A stretch of DNA of 64,000 nucleotides from Timonella corticicola (GCF_042683685.1 NZ_JBHUOP010000003.1:248001-312000); one strand, 5' to 3'; positions 8,643-18,329 are shown, counted from the first letter of the stretch. Notes: generated by a model not told the origin, from the letters alone. Numbers and translations: made by a program.

Positions 8643-9076
8643 CGTCTGGCCTCGATCCATGCGCCGATCATCGTAATGGCCGTCAAGGCAGCGCATGCAA
8701 CAGCAAGGAACCAAGCCTGATCCACGAACCAGGTCGACACGCCAAGGATACCGATGACCCAGATGACAGCCCAGATACCCACCGTGACGAACCACCGTCT
8801 GCCGAAGCCGCGCTTTACGGATGTGCTGAACACAGTCATGAAAACGAACGATACTGCAATCCACAACGTCATGAAGATCATGGGTAGCGCGAGCAATCCG
8901 TCCGACGCGAACGCAATGGCAGGGAGAGCGAGCGAAGATGTTGCACCTAGTGTCAGAAGCCCTGCAATCTGCGGCCAACTCGATCCGGTCTTTGTGGTCG
9001 ATTCCAACTGGGCAACCTGCGCGAGTAGTGCCTGCGCCTCTTCCGGAGTGGGGCTGCCGTCCGTGGTCTCGCTCAT
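8639..9076 (-). CDS. Integral membrane protein, about four TM segments; unknown
   Basis: 145 residues, ATG at 9076 with a strong AAAGGAG site. A polar N-terminus (TPEEAQALLAQVAQLESTTK) with helical character precedes four hydrophobic segments: LLTLGATSSLALPAIAFA, LLALPMIFMTLWIAVSFVF, WFVTVGIWAVIWVIGILGV and WFLAVACAALTAITMIGAWI. It overlaps the upstream gene's stop and the downstream regulator's start by 4 bases each, so the three are translationally coupled. Such membrane protein plus small HTH pairs are widespread in actinobacteria without a proven function. Confidence 0.8.
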   Translation of the reverse strand: MSETTDGSPTPEEAQALLAQVAQLESTTKTGSSWPQIAGLLTLGATSSLALPAIAFASDGLLALPMIFMTLWIAVSFVFMTVFSTSVKRGFGRRWFVTVGIWAVIWVIGILGVSTWFVDQAWFLAVACAALTAITMIGAWIEARR

Positions 9077-9297
9077 CGCTGCTCCTTTTGTACGATCGCG
9101 CGACGCAGCGATGCGATGACAGCTACCCACACGCCACAGAGGGCAGCTGCAACCGATGCGGCCACGACCATCAGGCCCGAAGTCTGTGTTGCGAGGCCGA
9201 CGATAAACAACGCGACCATGCAGGCGATGCCGGCAGCAGGGCCGATCCACGCCCACTTGAGGCTCAGGCGAAGTGTGCTGATGTCAGTTGCTGTCAT
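9073..9297 (-). CDS. Small two-TM membrane protein; unknown
   Basis: 74 residues from the ATG at 9297. Two hydrophobic segments (WAWIGPAAGIACMVALFIVGLA and GLMVVAASVAAALCGVWVAVIA) end in a basic tail RRAIVQKEQR. It is the first gene of the three-gene operon with the four-TM protein and the HTH regulator; its last four bases overlap the next start. Only a weak ribosome site is seen. No family recognised. Confidence 0.65.
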   Translation of the reverse strand: MTATDISTLRLSLKWAWIGPAAGIACMVALFIVGLATQTSGLMVVAASVAAALCGVWVAVIASLRRAIVQKEQR

Positions 9298-9545
9298 GTT
9301 GCGATCCGTTCTTGCTCTTCTCGATGAATGAAGCAATCGTAACAAATAGTTACCAATATGGAAAGTACTTACACATTGTTAGATCGTTTCCAGCGCGAAG
9401 GAGACCTCGCAGGGCAGTCGCAGGCAGGACATCCACAGCCACGCGAACAGACCCCTCGTGGAAAGGCCGATCTGTGCGAATCACCTATCACAGACATGTC
9501 CGTTTTCCGCTATACCGCAGGGATTCACACGGGTATGGTGAAGTC

Positions 9546-11231
9546 ATGTCCGAACAGCGTCCACCCCACCACGACACCCTCTTCGCCGAGCGCTATCGGG
9601 CAATAAGTTCGCGGGACCAGCGCTTTGACGGACAGTTCTTCACCGCAGTCAAGACCACCAGAATCTACTGTCGCCCCTCCTGCCCGGCGCGCACCCCAAA
9701 ACCTGAGAATGTCACGTTCTTCACCACATCAGCGGCGGCGCATGAGGCTGGTTTCCGTGCATGTAAACGTTGCCTGCCCGAAGCGACACCTGGAACGCCC
9801 GAGTGGAACATTCGCCAGGATCTGGCGGCGCGTGCGATGAGGCTTATCTCTGACGGCGTTGTGGACCGCTCGGGGGTTGAGGGGTTGGCCGCGCAACTGG
9901 GTTACACGCCTAGACACGTTCACCGCACCCTGGTTGCTGAACTCGGCGCATCGCCCGTCTCGCTGGCTCGGGCGAAACGGGCACAGTTGGCCCGCAGCCT
10001 ACTCGTGGGCACGGATCTGAAGTTGGCAGACGCGGCATTCGCCGCTGGGTTCGGGTCCATCAGGCAGTTCAACGACACGATGCGTGCGGTATTCGATGCG
10101 CAACCGTCAGCAATCCGCGAGCGTGCTCAACACTCCACGGCGACTCTCACCTCTGGCAGCACCGTTCTGGGCCCCAGGATTCAGGTCACGCTCTCGCTCC
10201 CGGTGCGTGCTCCGTTTGATGCCCTGGGGGTGTTTGAGTTCCTCGCTGCGCGTGCAATTGTGGGAGTTGAACAGGCTGATCTGAGCGATCCGTCGCATCT
10301 GATGTATGCGCGCACGGTTGCGCTACCCTCTGGACCGGGCGCCTTCCGAATCAGGGCTACCCGGATGCCTGAGGTTCGAACGGCCCCAGTGGCTGCGCAT
10401 GCTTCTCTCACAGAAGCGGAGACACGGCAGTTGCCACAGCCATGGCGGTTGCACGCTGATCTCGAACTCAGCGAGTTGTCCGACATCCCCGTGGTCCTCG
10501 CACGCATCCGACGACTCCTTGACCTGGATGCCGACTGCGAGGGGATCGACCAAGCGCTCCTGCACGACCCGCACCTGCGGCCACTCGTGGAGCGGACCCC
10601 GGGTATACGGGTTCCCGGGTCCGTGGACCCCAACGAGATGGTCATCCGGGCGATTGTGGGCCAGCAGATCTCGGTTCCAGCAGCGCGTGGCCATCTGGCA
10701 CGGCTCGCAAACATCGCCGGCAGGCCGTATGAATCCGGGTTTGACGGACTCACCACCCTGTTTCCAGCCCCTGAGCAGATCGCGAACGCTGTGGTCCCTG
10801 TTTCACAGGACACCCCACTCGATCCGGACCGCGCGCTTCGACTCCCAAGACGTTCCATGACAGCCATACATACGGCAGCGAGGCGGCTGGCGACGGGAGA
10901 ACTTCAGGTGCACATTGGTGCCGATGGAACGCAACTCACCCAGGATTTTCTCGCTCTGCCCGGGGTCGGCCCATGGACTGCCGCCTACATTGCACTGAGG
11001 GTCCTTGGTGACTCCGATTCTTGGATGATCGGGGATGTCGCTCTGATCGCCGGAGCCCGGGCGATGGGGCTACTCAGCGACTCCCTCCCCAACAAGCAGG
11101 CTGAACACAGGGCACTCGCAGAGTACGCACGCGTTTGGGCACCCTGGCGCTCCTACGCCTCCATGCACCTGTGGAAAGCCGCTTCTTCCATCCCACGACC
11201 ATCTTCCTTAACCGACAGGGAACTCGCATGA
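9546..11231 (+). CDS. alkA: Ada-type regulator fused to 3-methyladenine DNA glycosylase (AlkA)
   Basis: 561 residues from the ATG at 9546. The first part (about 1-90) is the Ada Zn-binding methyl-acceptor domain with RIYCRPSCPAR and FRACKRCLPE. An AraC-type HTH follows at about 95-185 (LAAQLGYTPRHVHRTL, AFAAGFGSIRQFNDTMR). The rest is AlkA: MVIRAIVGQQISVPAARGHL, the helix-hairpin-helix LPGVGPWTAAYIAL and GDVAL carrying the catalytic Asp497. The protein would sense methyl phosphotriesters and remove alkylated bases. This fusion (AlkA2/AdaA-AlkA) is known in actinobacteria. The methylguanine transferase is the next, overlapping gene. Confidence 0.93.
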   Translation: MSEQRPPHHDTLFAERYRAISSRDQRFDGQFFTAVKTTRIYCRPSCPARTPKPENVTFFTTSAAAHEAGFRACKRCLPEATPGTPEWNIRQDLAARAMRLISDGVVDRSGVEGLAAQLGYTPRHVHRTLVAELGASPVSLARAKRAQLARSLLVGTDLKLADAAFAAGFGSIRQFNDTMRAVFDAQPSAIRERAQHSTATLTSGSTVLGPRIQVTLSLPVRAPFDALGVFEFLAARAIVGVEQADLSDPSHLMYARTVALPSGPGAFRIRATRMPEVRTAPVAAHASLTEAETRQLPQPWRLHADLELSELSDIPVVLARIRRLLDLDADCEGIDQALLHDPHLRPLVERTPGIRVPGSVDPNEMVIRAIVGQQISVPAARGHLARLANIAGRPYESGFDGLTTLFPAPEQIANAVVPVSQDTPLDPDRALRLPRRSMTAIHTAARRLATGELQVHIGADGTQLTQDFLALPGVGPWTAAYIALRVLGDSDSWMIGDVALIAGARAMGLLSDSLPNKQAEHRALAEYARVWAPWRSYASMHLWKAASSIPRPSSLTDRELA

Positions 11232-11776
11232 TCTACGCTTTCACCACCACCACGCCCGATGGCCCGTTCAGCATCGTCACCAGCGAAGAGGCGGTTCTTG
11301 CGTCTGGTTGGACCGACGATATCGCCAGCCTGATCGCGCTCATTCACGGCGATCTACGTCCTCGGCTTGAGGAGGTCACGACCGTCTCTGATCCAAATGG
11401 CGGCGCCCTCGCCACAGCGGTCGCGGCTCTCAACGCCTACTACGCAGGTGACTCCTCCCTACTCGCACGGGTTCCGGTCCAGCAGAGGTCCGGCCCATTC
11501 CGCGAACACGCGTGGGATGTCCTACGCACGGTGGCACCCGGCGAGGTCATCACCTACACCGAATATGCCAACAGGTCCGGTCGCCCCAGCGCGGTCCGGG
11601 CAGCCGCGAGCGCCTGCGCCATGAACGCCGCCGCACTGTTCGTGCCCTGCCACCGGGTCCAGCGCACCGATGGAACCCTCGGCGGGTTCCGCTACGGCCT
11701 CCCTGTCAAGGAGAGCCTGCTCGCACGCGAGCGCACTCAAGAAGTTTATAAAAGGAGTGAAAGCGGAAACCTCTGA
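11228..11776 (+). CDS. ogt: Methylated-DNA--protein-cysteine methyltransferase
   Basis: 182 residues; the ATG at 11228 overlaps the alkA stop (ATGA), so the pair is translationally coupled. The active-site motif PCHRV is present in ALFVPCHRVQRTDGTLGGFRYG, and GEVITYTEYANRSGRPSAVRAAASACAMN is the DNA-binding helix region with the Arg finger. It transfers the methyl group of O6-methylguanine to its own Cys. The final residues (EVYKRSESGNL) lie where the sequence turns A/T-rich, suggesting that the tail was altered at the boundary of the following low-GC block. Confidence 0.95.
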   Translation: MIYAFTTTTPDGPFSIVTSEEAVLASGWTDDIASLIALIHGDLRPRLEEVTTVSDPNGGALATAVAALNAYYAGDSSLLARVPVQQRSGPFREHAWDVLRTVAPGEVITYTEYANRSGRPSAVRAAASACAMNAAALFVPCHRVQRTDGTLGGFRYGLPVKESLLARERTQEVYKRSESGNL

Positions 11777-11974
11777 TGAAATCAGCCATTTTTACAACCT
11801 CAACAAGATCACAGCCCGCAAATACTAATGGCTTGTTGCCAAAAAGCAATCTCCAAACTACTCAACTAGACACTTACGGCAGTTGCGCACAGTTCACACG
11901 TGAGCAGCCCGTCGACAGCAAAGACAACTGACTCCACCCAAAGTAAAGGCGAGAGATGTTTCCATCATAAACCT

Positions 11975-14245
11975 CTAAGGCATACAGTTGGCATCAATGA
12001 AAAATCTCGCTTTAGCAAGATTCTCTATTTTTGAGGAAGGCCCCACGCGGATCTCAAACTCTCCTGATTCGACTACTCGGTTTCCGTCAGCATCGACAAT
12101 CGAACACTTGCTGCTCGGCAACCTAAAAGTAATCCTACGGAGTTCTCCAGCCTCCAGCGGGACACGTTCATAACCCTTGAGTTCTTGGTCCGCCCAACTC
12201 ACGGACGTAACAACGTCACTGACGTAGACCTGAACAGTTTCCACCACCGCAACCGAACCAATGTTCTCTACCTCAATTGAGAAAACAACATCTTCGCCGA
12301 GCGCAACCCTTTCCGTGTGGACAGTCACGCTAGAGTAGGTCACTGGCGAGTACGATAGCCCCTCACCAAAAACAAATGCGGGCTCCTGGGTCAAATCTGC
12401 GTAACGGTCCCCATGCTGCCCTCGTACCTGGTTATAGAAGGTTGGCTGTTGGCCGACGTGCCGAGGAAATGAGATAGGTAGACGCCCCGAAGGGTTGACA
12501 CTGCCAGCCAAAATCTCGGCAATTGCTAAGCCACCTTCCATTCCTGGGTTGGCAGCCCACAATAGGCCAGCGGACCGCATCGCCACATCGGGTAACACCA
12601 TAGGTTTCGATGCCATCAGCACAGTTACCATCGGCTTGCCCGTCGCCGCGATAGCTTCCAGTAAAGCGACTTGGTCTCCTATGAGTTCTAGAGTTGCTGT
12701 GGATTTCCCTTCACCCACCAACTCGATATGATCTCCTACGACCACAATCACATAATCTGCGTCGTGAGCAGCCGCTACAGCAGCATCGATGAGGCTTTCA
12801 TCCGGTTCACATGGAACCACAAGCTCAGGCCGTGGCTGACCATCCTCAAACACGTCACCAAGCGGATCAGGCGCGAGGGTAAACATCCGATAGCCGGGAG
12901 AGAAACTAACGCTCCATGCCTCAGGAAGTACCAGTTTGAGACCATCAACGACGGTGGTTATCTTCTCTCGAGGCTGCCCATCCGGGAGCCAATTGGCTTG
13001 CCCCGATGATCCCGCCCAGTCTCCCAACTGTGCCTGTGCGTCATCGCCTAGCAACCCGATGACTGCGACCTTCCTCGTAGTTTCCACGTCCCCAACCGGT
13101 AACGGAAGCAGCCCTTGATTGCGCAGCAAGACAATCGATTGGCGCGCGACTTCTTGATTGAGAAGACGATGCTCAGCATTGCCCACTACCTCTTGCACAC
13201 GGTCAGCCACCACCGACCTATTATCTTCAAAAAGCCCCATCTCGAACTTAGTTCGAAGAATGCGCAAAACAGCTCGGTCGAAGGCGTCTGGGGCCAACAG
13301 ACCCTGCGCGACGGCGTCGAGAGCGCCTTCAAAAAAGCGTGGCGTTGTCATGATCACGTCGTTCCCGGCAGTGACAGCCGCGGCTGCTGCATGAGCATAG
13401 TCAGGTTGAAGCTTCTGCTCCCATACCATACGACCAACGTTATCCCAGTCAGTAACTAGCATCCCGCCATAGCCCCATTCACCTCTTAACACGTCGTCAA
13501 GAAGCCAAGAGTTCGTCGAGATGGGAATACCGTCCGTAGTCTGATAGCCGAGCATAAAGCTTCCGCATCCCTCTCGAGCCACTCGCTCGAAGGGCGGAAG
13601 GAACCACGACCTTAACTTCCGACGTGACAGGTCTGCCTCGGTGGCGTCACGCCCTCCTTGCGTTTCGGAGTACCCCGCGAAGTGCTTGGCTGTCGCCAAA
13701 ATGCTCTCCGGGTCTGCAAGACCCCGACCCTGATAACCTCGAATCATCGCGGAAGATAACTCTCCAATAAGAAAGGGATCTTCACCGAAGGTCTCATCTA
13801 CACGGCCCCAGCGTAAATCGCGGGCGATGCATAACACTGGTGAGAAAGTCCAGTGAATCCCCGTCACTGCGACTTCTCGGGCGGTGGCCCGTGCAACGTC
13901 TTCCAGCAACTCTGGATTCCATGAAGCAGCCATTCCTAGTTGCGTAGGAAAGATCGTAGCGCCGTATTGGAAAGAATGTCCATGAATGCAGTCTTCTCCC
14001 ACCAGTAGGGGAATGCGCAAGCGTGTTCTCTTTACCAATTCATGAGCTCGTTGCAATCGCTCGGGTGACGCGTGGAGGATTGACCCTACATGAACATCAA
14101 GAACCTGCGCGTCGAGATCTTCACGCGCGTCCAGTTGCATCATCTGCCCGACCTTCTCTTCCAACGTCATTCTGGAAAGGAGGTCTTGCGCACGAACTGA
14201 CGAATCAACTGCTGCATCGAGGTAAAGCGGCCGTGCATTACTCAC
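11975..14245 (-). CDS. GH3 glycoside hydrolase, canonical order (BglX-like)
   Basis: 756 residues. The GTG start at 14245 overlaps the stop of the TolB-like gene (GTGA). The N-terminal TIM barrel begins with MTLEEKVGQMMQLD and contains GEDCIHGH, RDLRWGRVDETFGEDP, ATAKHFAGY and LVTDWDN with the predicted nucleophile Asp266. The C-terminal sandwich (SIVLLRNQGLLPL, VVVGDHIELVGEGKS) and a fibronectin-III-like domain complete the usual beta-glucosidase/beta-xylosidase layout. There is no signal peptide, so the enzyme works on sugars brought in by the adjacent ABC transporter. It is the last gene of the operon that begins at 18329. Confidence 0.93.
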   Translation of the reverse strand: MSNARPLYLDAAVDSSVRAQDLLSRMTLEEKVGQMMQLDAREDLDAQVLDVHVGSILHASPERLQRAHELVKRTRLRIPLLVGEDCIHGHSFQYGATIFPTQLGMAASWNPELLEDVARATAREVAVTGIHWTFSPVLCIARDLRWGRVDETFGEDPFLIGELSSAMIRGYQGRGLADPESILATAKHFAGYSETQGGRDATEADLSRRKLRSWFLPPFERVAREGCGSFMLGYQTTDGIPISTNSWLLDDVLRGEWGYGGMLVTDWDNVGRMVWEQKLQPDYAHAAAAAVTAGNDVIMTTPRFFEGALDAVAQGLLAPDAFDRAVLRILRTKFEMGLFEDNRSVVADRVQEVVGNAEHRLLNQEVARQSIVLLRNQGLLPLPVGDVETTRKVAVIGLLGDDAQAQLGDWAGSSGQANWLPDGQPREKITTVVDGLKLVLPEAWSVSFSPGYRMFTLAPDPLGDVFEDGQPRPELVVPCEPDESLIDAAVAAAHDADYVIVVVGDHIELVGEGKSTATLELIGDQVALLEAIAATGKPMVTVLMASKPMVLPDVAMRSAGLLWAANPGMEGGLAIAEILAGSVNPSGRLPISFPRHVGQQPTFYNQVRGQHGDRYADLTQEPAFVFGEGLSYSPVTYSSVTVHTERVALGEDVVFSIEVENIGSVAVVETVQVYVSDVVTSVSWADQELKGYERVPLEAGELRRITFRLPSSKCSIVDADGNRVVESGEFEIRVGPSSKIENLAKARFFIDANCMP

Positions 14246-15141
14246 GACAGGACCTCGCTCGTATCATTGACTATCGGGTAAGCAACGTAAGCCAGTTGGG
14301 TGCCATCAGGGTTCCAACTCGCCACGTTCATAGTCCCTTGACCGCCGAATACTGTTGCAAGATCACGGACTGTGCCGTCGTTCTCACGCAAACGTACAAT
14401 CACCTCTGTGTCGGCCGGGTGTCCTAACGTACCCGGCGGAAAACTCACGTAGGAGAGACGGCGCCCCGTAGGATCAGGGTGCGGGAACCAGTTCACTCTT
14501 TCGTCGAACGTTAACTGCTGCAATTCGGAACCATCTGGCCGCATCACAAAGAGTTGAGCAGCACCTGGAACATCAGACCCTCTCTCCGAGTTGAAGTAGA
14601 GCCACTCACCATCATGGGAGAATTCAGGACCGTCGTCAGGGTACACATCATTCGTGATCTGCGTGTCTGGGCCGCCGTTCGCAGGAATCAGATAGACGTT
14701 AGTTTGCAGTTCACCGCCCGAAATCGTCATACCTGTGTAGGCTAAAGTCTTCCCATCAGGCGAGATGCCGTGCAGGTAGTAACGAAAGTTGGGACCGTGG
14801 TCGTTAGAGACCCGGAAGCGCGACTCTGATCCTTCTAGGTCAATCCGATAGATATGCCCATCGTCAGACGAAACGAAAGCATAGCGCCCGTCTGGGCTAA
14901 TGACATGGTCATTATTGATTGGATCCAGATTTTCCAAGTCCACCTCTGCTAAGTGCTGCAACTCAACATCGAATTGAAACAACCTCCCATCGCCGTTGAA
15001 CACGAGTGCAGTCCCGTCCGGAGTCCAGTTAGGAGCTTCGAAGAGCATGCTGTCTGATTGGTAAACCATGGTATCCACTCCAGAAGTGATATCAATCACT
15101 CGAAGTTGAGATATTTGGAAAGGGCGAAGCGAACGTGGCAC
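14242..15141 (-). CDS. TolB-like beta-propeller protein (PD40 repeats)
   Basis: 299 residues from a GTG at 15141 with an AGGAAGG site upstream. It consists of repeated WD40-like beta-propeller (PD40) units: FEAPNWTPDGTALVFNGDG, HVISPDGRYAFVSSDDG, HGISPDGKTLAYTGM, PEFSHDGEWLYFNSERG, FPHPDPTGRRLSYVSF and ASWNPDGTQLAYVAY. No signal peptide or hydrolase domain is visible, so it is a stand-alone cytoplasmic propeller. Related proteins recur in sugar-uptake operons without proven function; an oligosaccharide lyase or epimerase activity, or a binding role, is possible. Its place between transporter and glycosidase genes supports a part in processing the imported glycan. Confidence 0.75.
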   Translation of the reverse strand: MPRSLRPFQISQLRVIDITSGVDTMVYQSDSMLFEAPNWTPDGTALVFNGDGRLFQFDVELQHLAEVDLENLDPINNDHVISPDGRYAFVSSDDGHIYRIDLEGSESRFRVSNDHGPNFRYYLHGISPDGKTLAYTGMTISGGELQTNVYLIPANGGPDTQITNDVYPDDGPEFSHDGEWLYFNSERGSDVPGAAQLFVMRPDGSELQQLTFDERVNWFPHPDPTGRRLSYVSFPPGTLGHPADTEVIVRLRENDGTVRDLATVFGGQGTMNVASWNPDGTQLAYVAYPIVNDTSEVLS

Positions 15142-15183
15142 AGGAGACCTTCCTTCTGATGCAGTGAAAAGGGAAAAGCGAGT

Positions 15184-15975
15184 TTACTTGATGGCACCAG
15201 CCGACATGCCTCTTTCAAAAAGACGCTGCAGGCACAGATAGGCAACTATCTGAGGGAGTGCGACAATGACTGCAGACGCCAGAACTTTAGTCTGATCATT
15301 ACTGAATTGTCCGACAAAGAACTGTGGTAACTGAGTCAAGGTTTGCATGCTTGGATCCACCAGGAAGAGAAGCGGGAAAAGATATTCATTCCAAGCTGAA
15401 ATGAACGTAAAAACGATGACCGTAGCGCCGATGGGCTTCATGAGCGGCAAGACCACGTGCCAAAAGCTCTGAAACGTAGAAGCTCCGTCAATACGTGCCG
15501 CATCAATAATTTCATCAGGAATACCATTGACGAAGTTGCGAGCAATAAGTACTGCAAACGGAATCTGCAACGCAGCTAGTGGAAGAACCACCGCTGGATA
15601 GGTGTTCAAAAGGTTTAATGTACTGGCGGTCTTGAACAGTGGTGTAATCATAACTACACCTGGAAGTGTCAATGCAGCCAAAATGAGCCAGAAGAAGAAC
15701 TCTTTTCCTGGAATTCGCAATTTAGAGAATCCAAAAGCAGCCAGTAGACCAACCACGTAGACGAGCGCCACGGTACAAATAGCGATGATGATACTGTTTT
15801 TGAAAAACCCTGGTAACTGTGGGACCGAAAGTACGGTCCTATAGTTATTCCAGCCAGTACCTGCTAACGAACCTTGCACCATAGCGATGAGGGGCAAGAC
15901 GAATGGAATGGTCAGTAGCGTCAACACCAATTGGATCATTAGCTTGCCGCCGGTTGTTCGCGCAGTTAACATCAC
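15184..15975 (-). CDS. Carbohydrate ABC transporter permease, MalG type
   Basis: 263 residues with six membrane segments. The EAA loop that contacts the ATPase reads DAARIDGASTFQSFWHVVLP, and the protein ends with the family's ERGMSAGAIK. Tandem starts GTG (15975) and ATG (15972) both overlap the stop of the upstream permease. It forms the membrane channel with the MalF-type partner for an oligosaccharide bound by the lipoprotein at 16947-18329. No ATPase gene is in the operon. Confidence 0.93.
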   Translation of the reverse strand: MMLTARTTGGKLMIQLVLTLLTIPFVLPLIAMVQGSLAGTGWNNYRTVLSVPQLPGFFKNSIIIAICTVALVYVVGLLAAFGFSKLRIPGKEFFFWLILAALTLPGVVMITPLFKTASTLNLLNTYPAVVLPLAALQIPFAVLIARNFVNGIPDEIIDAARIDGASTFQSFWHVVLPLMKPIGATVIVFTFISAWNEYLFPLLFLVDPSMQTLTQLPQFFVGQFSNDQTKVLASAVIVALPQIVAYLCLQRLFERGMSAGAIK

Positions 15976-16934
15976 TGTCCTCGCTTTCCGTTGATGCGGC
16001 GGCTATTCAGAACGATACCGATAACCAGTGCCATAATGAGCAGAAGCACAGATAGCGCCGCTCCATACCCGACTTGAGTCAGTCGAATACTAATCCTGTA
16101 GATCATTGTGCCAAGGTATTCAGTAGCGAAATTTGGGCCGCCTGCTGTCACAAGATACGGGATGTCGAATGCTTTGAGAGAAGCGATAGCGTTCAGCGTT
16201 GCCAAGACAATAGTTGTGCCACGAACGCTCGGCCAGATGATCGAGATCATTTTTCTGAAGTTGCCCGCACCATCCAGTTCAGCCGCCTCGAGTACCTCGG
16301 GCTCGATCTGGCTCATCGCTGCATAGTAGAGAATAAAACTGAGTCCCGCTCCGTGCCAGATCATGATGATCATAAGCATAGGTAGTGCAGTACTCGTTTG
16401 AGCCAACCAAGGCTGGGCAAACTCTCCTAAACCAATGACTTCCAAGATTGCGTTAAGTTGCCCGTCTGGAGCAAAGATTTGCCGAAAAACAGGAGCAGTG
16501 ATCGCCGGGGCCAGGATTACCGGTATAAAGACCAGAACGCGATAGACACCACCGAACCAAGGGTTCGAATGGAGCAGCGCAGCAAGAGTCACACCAATGG
16601 CGACTTGGAATGAAAAGGTAACTATAAAAGACAGCAAAGTGTGACCGATTGCCATCCAAAAAACAGGATCGTTTAGTGCTTGAGCGTAGTTGTCAGCTCC
16701 AACAAATTCTGGATTTGGGGAGAACCCATCCCATTTGAGGGTAGAGACATACAGTGTGTAGCCGATGGAATAGTAGATTAGGCCTACTGATAGCACCAAC
16801 GCGGGTAGTATCCAGAAGAGACCGTTTCCACGATGCCGCATTTTGCGTCTCGTGTCGCTCTGAGCCCTAGGGGCGGGGTTGAGCGTCGTGTCGCCGCTCA
16901 CGACCCCGCCCAAGGAAGAACTTTTCGTGTTCAT
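15972..16934 (-). CDS. Carbohydrate ABC transporter permease, MalF/UgpA type
   Basis: 320 residues, with an N-terminal cytoplasmic tail of about 35 residues and six membrane segments. The EAA loop is LEAAELDGAGNFRKMISIIWP. The gene starts 12 bases after the binding-protein stop and overlaps the MalG-type gene. It is the first of the two channel subunits. Confidence 0.93.
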   Translation of the reverse strand: MNTKSSSLGGVVSGDTTLNPAPRAQSDTRRKMRHRGNGLFWILPALVLSVGLIYYSIGYTLYVSTLKWDGFSPNPEFVGADNYAQALNDPVFWMAIGHTLLSFIVTFSFQVAIGVTLAALLHSNPWFGGVYRVLVFIPVILAPAITAPVFRQIFAPDGQLNAILEVIGLGEFAQPWLAQTSTALPMLMIIMIWHGAGLSFILYYAAMSQIEPEVLEAAELDGAGNFRKMISIIWPSVRGTTIVLATLNAIASLKAFDIPYLVTAGGPNFATEYLGTMIYRISIRLTQVGYGAALSVLLLIMALVIGIVLNSRRINGKRGQ

Positions 16935-16946
16935 TGTTGTGAAAAC

Positions 16947-18329
16947 CTACCGAAGAGCGTCGGCTGACGCTTGCAGGGCGTTGAAAGCATCCAAAGGTTC
17001 GACGCTTCCGGTTGCTACGCCGTTAACAGCGACCTTGATGGCCTCGCCAAGTTCAGCAGTGATGTCACCCAGCCTTGGCTCCACAACGCCCACGGCACGT
17101 TGCTGCAGTTCGATCAGCGAATCTTTCTGTGCTTGCGCATCTACGAGTTCGATCTGGTCCCACTGCGGCTCTAGTTCGTTGAGCGACGGAAGGTTGTTGA
17201 GCGAATCAGTAACCAGTTGTTGAGCCTCATCGCTAGTAGCTAGCCAAGTAGCAAATGTCGTGGCCGCCTGCGGGTTCTTCGCGTTCGTGCTCACCGCCAG
17301 ACCATAGTCCACGTCACCGAACAGGGGCGCTGGATTGCTAGGGTCCCCCATCGCAGGAAGTGGGATATTGACGATGGGGAACAACTCGCCTGTCGAGGAA
17401 CCAGAAGCCTCCACGGCTGCAGTCATGCTTGGCACGGTTGAATACTGCATGTACCAGGTACCCATGAGGACCATGGCTGCTTCCCCTGCCATAAAGCGGT
17501 TGTTGACGTCAGGATATTGCTGCATCCCTTGAGCACCTTCTTGAATGATGCCGTTGGTAAACATCTCCTTGAATATCTCCCCAGCCTTGATGATGGAAGG
17601 GCTGGTCCAAGGTGCTTCACCAGCAACAGCCTTGGTCCATAGACCAGGCTCGATGCTATCGGCAATCGCATGGACGAAGTCCATGTTGGCACCGCTGTCT
17701 CCCGCACCTAACGCGAGGCATGTTTCACCGGAAGTTTTGAGCGTCTGGCACGTGGTTACCCACTCGTCGTAGGTCGCGGGAACTTGGAGATTGTACTTGT
17801 CGAACATGTCTTGGTTGATCCATAGACTGCCCGCAAAGGTTGAGCCGACAGGAAGTCCTGCCATGATTCCATCGCCAGTTTCCAAACCTACTGGACCATT
17901 CTGGGCGATTTTTGCTTTCCAGTCACTGCCAAAAGCGGACTCCAACTGTGGTGTCATGTCTGTAGTGAAAGACGCGTAACGATCGACACCACCGATGCCG
18001 CCACCCGGTGCGACGTTGAATACGTCGGGGCCAACAGATGATGAAAGACCTGGCATAAGAACCGAGTCATAGTCCTGCACAGCAATCTGGCGGTAGTTGA
18101 CGGTGATGTCGGGATACTGTTCGTTGAACAACTTGATGTAGTTTTCACCGACGCCCCGTTCGGGAGTCCATCCCCACCAGTTGACAGTTCCCGATGTCGC
18201 GCTTCCCTCAGTCACGGTCTCTTGGCTGCCGCCCGGTGTGCAGCCAACCACCGCGAACATCGTCGCAGCAGCGAGGACGATCGCGGAAGCTCGCGTTCCT
18301 GGGCGAATCTGACCTTTGACTCTTTTCAT
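16947..18329 (-). CDS. Extracellular sugar-binding lipoprotein (ABC family 1)
   Basis: 460 residues. The signal peptide ends in a lipobox, FAVVGC, so the mature protein is tethered to the outer membrane face by its Cys. The remaining sequence has the family-1 solute-binding layout: NWWGWTPERGVGENYIKLFNEQYPDI near the start, VAPGGGIGGVD and an LxxAxxALNxxxxxPS-like ending. It catches the sugar and hands it to the two permeases encoded downstream. It is the first gene of the operon and is divergent from the LacI gene. The ligand is not readable; GH3 linkage suggests a beta-linked oligosaccharide. Confidence 0.92.
   Translation of the reverse strand: MKRVKGQIRPGTRASAIVLAAATMFAVVGCTPGGSQETVTEGSATSGTVNWWGWTPERGVGENYIKLFNEQYPDITVNYRQIAVQDYDSVLMPGLSSSVGPDVFNVAPGGGIGGVDRYASFTTDMTPQLESAFGSDWKAKIAQNGPVGLETGDGIMAGLPVGSTFAGSLWINQDMFDKYNLQVPATYDEWVTTCQTLKTSGETCLALGAGDSGANMDFVHAIADSIEPGLWTKAVAGEAPWTSPSIIKAGEIFKEMFTNGIIQEGAQGMQQYPDVNNRFMAGEAAMVLMGTWYMQYSTVPSMTAAVEASGSSTGELFPIVNIPLPAMGDPSNPAPLFGDVDYGLAVSTNAKNPQAATTFATWLATSDEAQQLVTDSLNNLPSLNELEPQWDQIELVDAQAQKDSLIELQQRAVGVVEPRLGDITAELGEAIKVAVNGVATGSVEPLDAFNALQASADALR

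Noticed and set aside
11757..11828. 23-residue frame starting at a GTG next to AAAAGGAG at the end of ogt
   Set aside because: The start codon touches the ribosome site, the peptide has no recognisable character and it overlaps the ogt tail.
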